Assembly: GCA_003527405.1 (NCBI GenBank)
Contig: DPXH01000182.1
Span: 1 to 5,669 of the forward strand
Length of the DNA stretch: 5,669 bases
Reading direction: 5' to 3'
Origin: Candidatus Sediminicultor tertius
GTDB lineage: Bacteria; Atribacterota; Phoenicimicrobiia; Phoenicimicrobiales; Phoenicimicrobiaceae
This document shows positions 1 through 5,669 of the stretch, in pieces. Positions within the stretch are counted from its first letter, which is position 1. Each line of letters begins with the position of its first letter. The translations under genes and the position numbers were made by a program. Under the pieces are notes generated by a model. That model made no database searches. It was given only the letters and a program-made list of their open reading frames with translations, and had not been told where the DNA came from.

Positions 1-567
1 ATATCTATTCCGGGAATATTCACTCCGGTAAAGTATCAGGATTATTATCTGGTAGATGGAGGAGTGGCAGACCCGGTCCCGGTGGACGTAGTTCAGAAGA
101 TGGGAGCTGATATTATTATTGCTGTCAGTCTGGCTAAAATAAACCCTTACACTACTGTCTTGATGATTGATAAAGAAACCGGCCACTTAAAAGAGGTTGA
201 AGATTTTGAGAATTTTCAAATAGATAAAGAGGAAAACCCAAAATTTGAGGATATAGAAAAAAGTACTTCTTCAGTTGGTAAAGAAAAAGGTACTTTGAAG
301 CAAAAAATAGAACAGGCTAAATCAAAACTTGAAGGACCTAATATCTTTGAAATAATTAACCAATCTATCGATATTATGGAAGCAAAGATTACCGACCGAT
401 GTCTGAAGGAAGCAGATGTAGTTATCGTCCCCTTTGGAATTAAAGATATTAATCTTTTTGATTTTGATAAAGCGGAGATGCTCATTACCGGCGGCATGAT
501 GGCTGCTATGATTAATATACCAGAGATTAAAAGAGCGATTAAAGAAAAGTTAGCCATGACTGAGTAA
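1..567 (+). CDS. Patatin-like phospholipase (RssA/NTE type), C-terminal part, 5' end missing
   Basis: The reading frame is open from base 1, so the start and the nucleophile Ser (GxSxG) lie outside the window; 188 residues are visible. Residues 2-10 read SIPGIFTPV, followed by LVDGG at 17-21, where D19 is the catalytic Asp of the patatin Ser-Asp dyad. The next stretch, VADPVPVDVVQKMGAD, is the usual continuation in bacterial RssA-like proteins. The tail (about 128-180) contains ADVVIVPFG and an ITGGMMAAM helix typical of the family end. Known family role: hydrolysis of acyl ester bonds in lipids, usually cytosolic or membrane-associated; the substrate here is unknown. A very charged, Lys/Glu-rich stretch at about 57-111 looks like an insertion or flexible linker between the core and the C-terminal helices. 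A GTG at 64 lies inside the DGG motif region and is not a start. The gene ends in TAA directly followed by another TAA in frame. Family confidence is high; specificity cannot be told. Confidence 0.88.
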   Translation: MSIPGIFTPVKYQDYYLVDGGVADPVPVDVVQKMGADIIIAVSLAKINPYTTVLMIDKETGHLKEVEDFENFQIDKEENPKFEDIEKSTSSVGKEKGTLKQKIEQAKSKLEGPNIFEIINQSIDIMEAKITDRCLKEADVVIVPFGIKDINLFDFDKAEMLITGGMMAAMINIPEIKRAIKEKLAMTE

Positions 568-576
568 TAATTCTTT

Positions 577-606
577 AATTGATTAAATTATGTATATTAA
601 TCAATT
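577..606 (+). terminator. AT-rich inverted repeat, possible weak terminator
   Basis: AATTGATTAA at 577-586 is perfectly complementary to TTAATCAATT at 597-606, with a 10-nt loop. It begins 10 nt after the patatin stop and runs into a short T tract (605-609). The position suits a rho-independent terminator. However, only two of the ten pairs are G-C, so the hairpin would be weak and the call is tentative. Confidence 0.35.
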
Positions 607-635
607 TTTGTTGGGAAAAAGTAAAATATATTTAC

Positions 636-714
<79 letters not shown>

Positions 715-733
715 TTCGTATAGGAATGAAATA

Positions 734-3223
734 ATGAACACTATGGTGATAGCTAAAAAAGATAGTGATTTTTCTTTATATATAGGAATATTCTTTTTTT
801 CTGCTTCGGTCTTGCTCTTTGAACTCTCCCTTATGCGTGTATTTTCTATTCTCCAGTGGAACTATCTGGCTTTCATGATTATCAGTATCGCCTTTTTAGG
901 ATATGGAGCAAGTGGGACTTTTTTATCGGTCTTTTCTTCGATTCTGAAAAGAGCTGAAGGTAAAAATTTATATAAATATCTCCTCTTCTTTTCCCTTCTT
1001 TTCTCTTTAGGTTCTTTATTCTCTATATTGGTCATCTCTAAAGTCCCCTTTGACCTTTATCGAGTAATAACGGATAGATATCAATTGCTGTACCTGGTGA
1101 TTTATTATTTGGCCATTGCCATACCTTTTTTCTTTGCCGGAATCTGCATCTCATTAGCCATATCTAAACTACCCGAGAAAGTAAATAAAATATATTTCGG
1201 TGATTTGGGGGGTGCAGCTGTTGGCTGTATCTCTTTCTTGGTTCTGGCTAATTATATAAGTTTGAGCCATTTATTGATTATCCCTCCCCTGCTCTCTTTT
1301 CTGGCTTCTTTTTTATTTTCTTTAAAGCTGAAAAATAAAAGCTCGGCGATTTATATTGTGGGGATATTTATTTTTATTATTTTATTTGGTGGAGCAGAGA
1401 GTTTTTATTCTTTCCCGGTAAATCCTTATAAAAGTTTATTCACTTTATTGCGCTACCCTAATTCCCGAATAATGGATAGGCAGGAGAATAGTTTTGCCAG
1501 ATTGGAAGTGGTAGAAAGTGAGGGGGTAAAATATGCTCCCGGGTTAAGTTTAAACTTTTCGGGAGAGATTCCCGAACAATTAGGAATGGTCACTGATGGT
1601 GACGGGTTGAGTGTGATTACCAGATTGGAAGGGGAATATGATTTAGAAGGATTGAAAAAAATAAAATTCTCAGATTACATTTCTTCTGCCTTAGGCTTTC
1701 ATCTTGTAAGGGAAACAGAGAATCAAGAAAAGATATTAATCATCGGACCTGGTGGAGGATTAGATGTCTTGGGAGGAATTTATAATGAAGCAGGAGAGAT
1801 CTGGGGGATTGAAATGAATCCCGATGTTAAAATCTTAATGCAAAATAATTATGCTGATTATTCGGGAAATATTTATAACCGTAAAGGAATTAAAATTTTA
1901 ACCGGTGAAGGGAGAAGTGTATTAAAAGGATTGGCGCAAAAGTTTGATTTAATTCAAATTTCTTTAATTGGCTCATCTAATACTGCTTCCGGAGGATTCT
2001 ACAGTATCTCCGAAAATTATCTTTATACAGTGGAGGGATTTATAGATTTTTGGCAGCATCTTTCTGAAGGAGGAAAATTGAGTATTACCCGCTGGTTAAA
2101 ATTCCCTCCTCGAGAGATTGTGCGGCTTTGCAGTATCAGTTTGGAAGCTCTCAGTCGAATGGGAATAGAAAAACCGGAAAATCATCTGGCATTAATCCGT
2201 AGTTGGGGCACTTCTACCTTGATCTTAAGTAAAGAAGAAATAGGAGAGGAAGAAATAAGAATAATTAAAGATTTTTGTGATAAAAGAAACTTTGATACAG
2301 TTTATTTTCCGGGGATTAGGGAGGAAGATGCTAATATAAATCATGTCCTGAAGGAGAGTTATTATTATCAAGAGATAGAGCAATTGGTAAATAGTTTTAA
2401 GGAGGGTGAGTTAAAGGATTTTTATGATAGTTATTTCTTTAATGTATCGGCCGTTACCGATAATCAACCATACTTTTTTTATACTTTAAAATGGCGAAAT
2501 ATCCCTATGATAATCAAAAGTACAGCTAATTGGCAGCCCTTGATAGAATGGGGAAATCTAATTATATTTGCCACTTTTGTTCAGGGAATAATATTTAGTA
2601 TCATTTTTATATTTTTACCTTTAATTTTAAAGAGATTCCCCGTAACTAAAAAAGGAGTAAAAATTCCTTTTTTACTTTATTTTGCCTCTTTGGGTTTAGG
2701 GTATATGCTTTTAGAAATTTCTTTTATCCAAAAATTTATCCTCTATCTGACTAACCCCAGTTATTCTACCTCGATTATTATCTTTTCTTTTTTATTCTTC
2801 TCGGGTCTGGGGAGCTTCTATTCCAAAAAAATAGAGAGAAATTATATTGAAAGTTTAAAAATTATTATACTTTCCTTGTGCGCTATCTTATTATCGTATC
2901 AGATAGTTTTGCCTTATGTCTTTAATATTACCTTGAAATATAGCTTGTTGGTAAGAATATTTATTACTGTGGGATTAATCTTCCCCTTAGGATTTTTAAT
3001 GGGAATGCCCTTCCCCTTGGGGATAAGGCTGGTAAGTTCAATAGACCAAGGAAAGGGGAAAGGGTTAATCCCCTGGTTGTGGGCAACTAACAGTTTCTGT
3101 TCTATTATCGCCTCGGTCTCTGCAGTGATAATCGCCCTCTTCTTTGGATTTAAAGTAGTGGCATATCTTGCTGTTTTTATCTATCTCTTAGGATTTTTTA
3201 AGTTACAATCTGGCCATAAGTAA
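734..3223 (+). CDS. Polytopic membrane protein with central spermidine-synthase-like (SAM-fold) domain
   Basis: This 829-residue protein has three parts. The N-terminal membrane block has about seven segments (roughly 14-34, 45-67, 82-102, 117-143, 157-174, 178-197, 205-220), with the family signatures LLFELSLMRVFSI and YFGDLGGAAVGC. A soluble Rossmann domain (about 250-590) carries the nucleotide-binding loop GPGGG at 338-342, the acidic residue E360 after strand 2 (GIEMNP), GEGRSVL at 391-397, the segment SENYLYTVEGF, and TDNQPYFF at 575-582. The C-terminal block (about 608-822) has about six segments, with GLGYMLLEISFIQKF, FPLGFLMGMPFPLG and PWLWATNSF. The architecture matches membrane proteins usually annotated as spermidine synthase-like; their function is not established. 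The spermidine synthase GDG motif reads GEG here, and the catalytic DSxDP region reads ISLIGSS (409-415), so true aminopropyltransferase activity is unlikely. The start at ATG 734 is preceded by AGGA (722-725), and an in-frame TAA lies at 701-703; ATG 743 is an alternative. The 3' end overlaps the convergent ATPase gene by 26 nt. Confidence 0.85.
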   Translation: MNTMVIAKKDSDFSLYIGIFFFSASVLLFELSLMRVFSILQWNYLAFMIISIAFLGYGASGTFLSVFSSILKRAEGKNLYKYLLFFSLLFSLGSLFSILVISKVPFDLYRVITDRYQLLYLVIYYLAIAIPFFFAGICISLAISKLPEKVNKIYFGDLGGAAVGCISFLVLANYISLSHLLIIPPLLSFLASFLFSLKLKNKSSAIYIVGIFIFIILFGGAESFYSFPVNPYKSLFTLLRYPNSRIMDRQENSFARLEVVESEGVKYAPGLSLNFSGEIPEQLGMVTDGDGLSVITRLEGEYDLEGLKKIKFSDYISSALGFHLVRETENQEKILIIGPGGGLDVLGGIYNEAGEIWGIEMNPDVKILMQNNYADYSGNIYNRKGIKILTGEGRSVLKGLAQKFDLIQISLIGSSNTASGGFYSISENYLYTVEGFIDFWQHLSEGGKLSITRWLKFPPREIVRLCSISLEALSRMGIEKPENHLALIRSWGTSTLILSKEEIGEEEIRIIKDFCDKRNFDTVYFPGIREEDANINHVLKESYYYQEIEQLVNSFKEGELKDFYDSYFFNVSAVTDNQPYFFYTLKWRNIPMIIKSTANWQPLIEWGNLIIFATFVQGIIFSIIFIFLPLILKRFPVTKKGVKIPFLLYFASLGLGYMLLEISFIQKFILYLTNPSYSTSIIIFSFLFFSGLGSFYSKKIERNYIESLKIIILSLCAILLSYQIVLPYVFNITLKYSLLVRIFITVGLIFPLGFLMGMPFPLGIRLVSSIDQGKGKGLIPWLWATNSFCSIIASVSAVIIALFFGFKVVAYLAVFIYLLGFFKLQSGHK

Positions 3224-4175
3224 GTGACCATTTGCCGCATCTATCTCCCCAGCGGGCAACCAATTCATTTTCTATAAAAATTTCTACAACTTCACAACGA
3301 TTAGGACAACCATCGCATTCAAATCCTTTGGTGCGATATTCTTTATCTACTAAATTAAATCCTCTAAAACTTGTTTCTTTTCCGGTATTTTCAAACTCTT
3401 CTTTAGCTAATAAAGCTGCCCCGATAGCTCCCATAACTTTATGGTGTTCAGGCACACTAATTTTTACCCCTAGCTCTTTTTCAAAACTCTTCCTTATCCC
3501 GGGATTAGAAGCTACTCCACCCTGAAAAAAAATAGGAGGGCAAATCTTTTTCCCTTTAGCCACATTATTTAAATAATTTCTTACCAGAGCCTCACATAAA
3601 CCGGCAATAATATCTTTTTTTTCATACCCTAATTGTTGTTTGTGGATCATATCTGACTCGGCAAATACAGTACATCTCCCCGCTATTCTTACTGAGTTAG
3701 TCGATTGCAGGGCATAATCTCCAAATTTTTCAATAGGAATTTTTAATCTATAAGCCTGCTGGTCAAGAAATGAACCTGTTCCAGCTGCACATATAGTATT
3801 CATTCCAAAATCAACTACTATTCCATTTTGCAATATTATTATTTTAGAGTCTTGTCCCCCAATTTCAAAGATAGTACGAACCTGTGGGTTAATCTGTAAA
3901 GTTGCAACCGCCTGGGAAGTAATTTCATTTTTTATTATATCAGCACCTACTATGGTTCCGGCTAATACTCGCCCACTTCCGGTAGTCCCCACTCCTCTTA
4001 TTTGAACTGAATCCAAAGAAATATTCTGCCTCATCTCTTCCATGCCTTTTTTTATGGCTTCTATTGGCTGTCCTTGAGTCCTGAGGTAAACCTGGCTTCT
4101 AACTTCTCCTTTTTCGTTAATAAGGGCCAGATTTGTGCTTATTGAACCGACATCGACACCCAAAAATTCTGACAT
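3198..4175 (-). CDS. BadF/BcrA/HgdC-family ATPase (acyl-CoA dehydratase activase) with Cys-rich tail
   Basis: The protein has 325 residues and belongs to the ASKHA-fold activators of 2-hydroxyacyl-CoA dehydratases and benzoyl-CoA reductases. Visible motifs: phosphate-1 loop GVDVGSISTN (6-15), GVGTTGSGR (61-69), EIGGQDSK (104-111), CAAGTGSFLD (129-138), RCTVFAESD (167-175) and FQGGVASNPG (217-226) with MGAIGAALLA (248-257). C129 and C168 sit 39 residues apart, as do the two [4Fe-4S] ligands of HgdC (Cys127 and Cys166 in the Acidaminococcus enzyme), so a cluster at a homodimer interface is expected. Known role: ATP hydrolysis drives electron transfer at low potential to a partner iron-sulfur protein. 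After the ATPase core, residues 285-316 carry C287-x2-C290-x3-C294-x18-C313, a tail absent from simple HgdC and probably a second metal site. It is the last of three co-directional genes, 69 nt after its neighbour. The start ATG is supported by a perfect GGAGGTGA. The physiological partner is inferred, not seen. Confidence 0.92.
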   Translation of the reverse strand: MSEFLGVDVGSISTNLALINEKGEVRSQVYLRTQGQPIEAIKKGMEEMRQNISLDSVQIRGVGTTGSGRVLAGTIVGADIIKNEITSQAVATLQINPQVRTIFEIGGQDSKIIILQNGIVVDFGMNTICAAGTGSFLDQQAYRLKIPIEKFGDYALQSTNSVRIAGRCTVFAESDMIHKQQLGYEKKDIIAGLCEALVRNYLNNVAKGKKICPPIFFQGGVASNPGIRKSFEKELGVKISVPEHHKVMGAIGAALLAKEEFENTGKETSFRGFNLVDKEYRTKGFECDGCPNRCEVVEIFIENELVARWGDRCGKWSLTYGQIVT

Positions 4176-4181
4176 TTTCTT

Positions 4182-4189
4182 TCACCTCC
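4182..4189 (-). promoter_or_regulatory. Strong ribosome binding site of the activase ATPase gene
   Basis: Read on the minus strand this is GGAGGTGA, a full eight-base complement to the 3' end of 16S rRNA, 6 nt before the ATG at 4175. It fixes that start and suggests the ATPase is translated independently of its upstream neighbour, from which it is separated by 69 nt. Confidence 0.85.
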
Positions 4190-4244
4190 AGTATGACCAT
4201 CATGTCTAATTACTCAAATTATAATTACACAAATTAATCAAAAT

Positions 4245-5345
4245 CTATCTTCTTATTAGATGCCTTTCAAATTTTTTCATCTTCAAGAGGTCTACAAAAG
4301 CATCTAATCTGGTAACCAATCCCTCTTCTCCGGTTTGCTCATCATAAATTAAAGTGAGTACCGGGAAATTTAGATCATCACTTACTTTTTTGCTAATAAT
4401 CTCTGCTACAATCTCCGGCATACAGGTAAAAGGAATTACCTGAATGGCTCCATCCATCCCGTTTTCGGAAGCTAATACAATATGACCAATTGTAGATTGA
4501 CCTTCACCGCCTACCGATTGGGCAAGATAAGGTTCTGCTGCATTTTCAATAATATCTTGTAGTTTATTCTCTCTGAAGAATTTTAAAAAAGAAGATATCC
4601 ATGGTATTGCACTTACTCCTCTTTCTACCTCTACCCCTAAATATCCGAGTTTCTCTTCAATATTATGATTAACAAAAGGCTCAAGGGCAACATAAAATTC
4701 TCCTACTAATTTAATTTTGATTAAATCCTTATCTTCGTTATCCTCAATTATTTTACTATAATCTATTAAAGTTTTTTGTTTAATCCTTTCTATCTCTTCG
4801 ATAGAATTAGTATTATCAATTAGAGAGAGTCCTCTTTTAAGAATTTTAGAAGTTTCTCCTTTTATATTTTCCCGAGGTCTTACCCTTAAGGCCTCTTTTT
4901 CTAATTCTTCTATGGTGACAACTTTAGCCCAGGCCAGTTTAAAAGCCTCTATAAAAGAGGGTAGAGATTTTTTATTTCTCAACCGATTAATATAATTTAA
5001 CATTCGAATAAGATTTCCGTGGGGAACTTCCAAAGAAATCATTTCAAATTTATAGCCTAAACTTTTTAAAATCATTCTTTGAATCTCAGAATAATATCCA
5101 AACCTGCAAGGACCCCATCCTCCCACCGTTATAATTGTATCTGCCCCTTTTTCTAAAGCTTCGATAAAATTCCCCAGTACAATCTTTAAAGGAAGACAAC
5201 AATACTCCGGAGCATATCTTACCCCTAAATCAAGGGTTCGCTTGGTATTGGGAGGGGGAAGAATTACTTCATGCCCAAGGTTAGAAAGTAATGACTTCCC
5301 TGCGATAGAAGCAAGACTACCTAAATTAGGCATGGTTACTTTCAT
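4245..5345 (-). CDS. 'CoA protein activase' family protein (HgdB-like, Cys-containing)
   Basis: The protein has 366 residues. Recognised from family motifs: PNLGSLASIAGKSLLSNLGHEVILPPP near the N-terminus (6-32), LGVRYAPEYCCLPLK (40-54), GNFIEALEKGADTI (58-71), GGWGPCRFGYYSEIQ (75-89), GEFYVALEPFVN (215-226), VIPFTCMPE (303-311) and YDEQTGEEGLVTRLDAFVD (334-352). Proteins of this kind are annotated 'CoA protein activase' and resemble the subunits that receive electrons from HgdC-type ATPases. C49, C50, C80 and C308 are the candidate iron-sulfur ligands. The middle region (about 124-210) is charged and probably helical. No signal peptide or membrane segment is seen, so it is cytosolic. The start is ATG at 5345 because AGGAGG lies 7 nt upstream; a TTG at 5363 would place that sequence inside the protein. 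The first 20 nt overlap the end of the preceding gene, indicating one transcript and likely coupled translation. The biochemical reaction is unknown; the name is a family label. Its C-terminal module resembles that of the upstream protein. Confidence 0.85.
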   Translation of the reverse strand: MKVTMPNLGSLASIAGKSLLSNLGHEVILPPPNTKRTLDLGVRYAPEYCCLPLKIVLGNFIEALEKGADTIITVGGWGPCRFGYYSEIQRMILKSLGYKFEMISLEVPHGNLIRMLNYINRLRNKKSLPSFIEAFKLAWAKVVTIEELEKEALRVRPRENIKGETSKILKRGLSLIDNTNSIEEIERIKQKTLIDYSKIIEDNEDKDLIKIKLVGEFYVALEPFVNHNIEEKLGYLGVEVERGVSAIPWISSFLKFFRENKLQDIIENAAEPYLAQSVGGEGQSTIGHIVLASENGMDGAIQVIPFTCMPEIVAEIISKKVSDDLNFPVLTLIYDEQTGEEGLVTRLDAFVDLLKMKKFERHLIRR

Positions 5346-5669
5346 ATCTTTTCCTCCTAACAATCATATCTAAAAAGGCTTCGGTCCGAGTATCGATTCC
5401 GATTTCTCCGGTATGTTCATCAAATACAAACTCCGTATAGGCAACTGAAGGGTATTTTTTACTCTCCTGATGAATTATTTCTCCAATCATAGAATCTTCC
5501 CCGCACTCAAAAGAAGTAAGATGGATTATCCCATCAATCTTTTTCTCCAAGAAGTAAAACGCTGAACCTACCGCCTTCTTAGAAAGAGTCCAGAAAAGGG
5601 GTTTATATAATTTCTTAAGCTGCCTTTCTATATCTCTTTTTTTAACCATTTCAGCGGTTAAGATATTTA
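5326..5669 (-). CDS. Acyl-CoA dehydratase activase-related (DUF2229-type) protein, C-terminal fragment
   Basis: The frame is open to the window edge, with 113 residues visible (last complete codon 5665-5667). The ATG at 5649 is not taken as the start: codons before it (NILTAE) stay open, no ribosome binding site precedes it, and the residues look internal. The visible part has a basic helical stretch, then IDGIIHLTSFECGEDS (44-59), a GEIIHQESKK helix, and FDEHTGEIGIDTRTEAFLD (82-100). This C-terminal pattern (F-x-C, then DE-x-TGE, then TR-x-EAF-x-D) is that of the 'acyl-CoA dehydratase activase-related' proteins, which usually sit directly before the 'CoA protein activase' gene, as here. C55 is the one visible cysteine and is probably a metal ligand. 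It is likely cytosolic and part of the same complex or electron-transfer chain as the next two genes. The family call rests on the C-terminus and the gene order only; a diverged second copy of the downstream family is the alternative. Confidence 0.72.
   Translation of the reverse strand, partial: NILTAEMVKKRDIERQLKKLYKPLFWTLSKKAVGSAFYFLEKKIDGIIHLTSFECGEDSMIGEIIHQESKKYPSVAYTEFVFDEHTGEIGIDTRTEAFLDMIVRRKRYESNHA
5353..5358 (-). promoter_or_regulatory. Ribosome binding site deciding the start of the 366-residue protein
   Basis: Minus-strand AGGAGG lies 7 nt before the ATG at 5345. It sits inside the coding sequence of the preceding gene, shortly before that gene's stop at 5326-5328, the usual arrangement for translational coupling. 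It argues against the in-frame TTG at 5363 as the start. Confidence 0.85.

Noticed and set aside
216..557. Open minus-strand frame of about 113 codons inside the patatin gene
   Set aside because: It lies wholly antisense to a clear patatin coding region, has no recognisable motif, and its hydrophobic composition is what antisense reading of charged, AT-rich codons produces.
734..3223. Assignment of the membrane protein as speE (spermidine synthase)
   Set aside because: The catalytic DSxDP and GDG motifs are not preserved and two large membrane blocks are present, so the gene name would overstate the function.
3232..3525. Open plus-strand frame of about 97 codons inside the ATPase gene
   Set aside because: It is antisense to the conserved C-terminal half and Cys tail of the activase; its Ser/Pro-rich translation shows no family motif.
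4218..4247. Possible internal promoter before the ATPase gene (minus-strand TATAAT at 4223-4218)
   Set aside because: The -10 match is perfect, but the only -35 candidates are poor: TAGATT at 18 nt spacing, or TTGATT at 12 nt. In such AT-rich spacer sequence a TATAAT is expected by chance.
5346..5363. TTG at 5363 as start of the 366-residue protein
   Set aside because: The extension would encode the ribosome binding site itself (LGGKD), while AGGAGG is ideally placed for the ATG at 5345.
5326..5649. ATG at 5649 as the true start of a small 107-residue protein
   Set aside because: The frame stays open to the window edge, no ribosome binding site precedes the ATG, and the content matches only the C-terminal module of a longer family.

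Overview
The window looks like chromosomal DNA from an AT-rich, probably strictly anaerobic bacterium. This is inferred from three things: base composition judged by eye, strong GGAGG-type ribosome binding sites, and a 2-hydroxyacyl-CoA dehydratase activase-type operon. That operon class is typical of anaerobic Firmicutes and of candidate phyla such as Atribacterota or Aerophobota. The phylum cannot be fixed from this sequence alone.

Layout. Positions 1-567 (+) hold the C-terminal part of a patatin-like phospholipase whose start lies outside the window. Positions 568-733 are non-coding. They contain an AT-rich inverted repeat just after the patatin stop, then a GC-rich hairpin of the ATTCCC-N8-GGGAAT type that opens a three-copy, 21-nt-period tandem array ending 19 nt before the next start codon. 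Positions 734-3223 (+) encode an 829-residue membrane protein. It has about seven N-terminal membrane segments, a soluble spermidine-synthase-like Rossmann domain, and a second membrane block of about six segments. Its predicted active site lacks the usual spermidine synthase aspartates. Positions 3198-5669 (-) hold three co-directional genes, read from right to left: the end of a DUF2229-type 'acyl-CoA dehydratase activase-related' protein (cut by the window edge), a 366-residue 'CoA protein activase' family protein, and a 325-residue BadF/BcrA/HgdC-type ATPase. The last of these has the two iron-sulfur cysteines of the family and an extra four-cysteine tail.

How the genes fit together. The minus-strand trio looks like a split version of proteins that in other bacteria occur as one very long fused polypeptide. 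The expected logic is that the ATPase drives ATP-dependent, low-potential electron transfer through its [4Fe-4S] cluster to a cysteine-rich partner. The partner candidates are the two upstream proteins, which share a related C-terminal module with a conserved cysteine. The real substrate of this subfamily is unknown to me, and no canonical dehydratase alpha/beta gene is visible here. The trio and the membrane protein are convergent and overlap by 26 nt at their 3' ends, so no intergenic terminator separates them. Nothing in the sequence ties the patatin or the membrane protein functionally to the trio.
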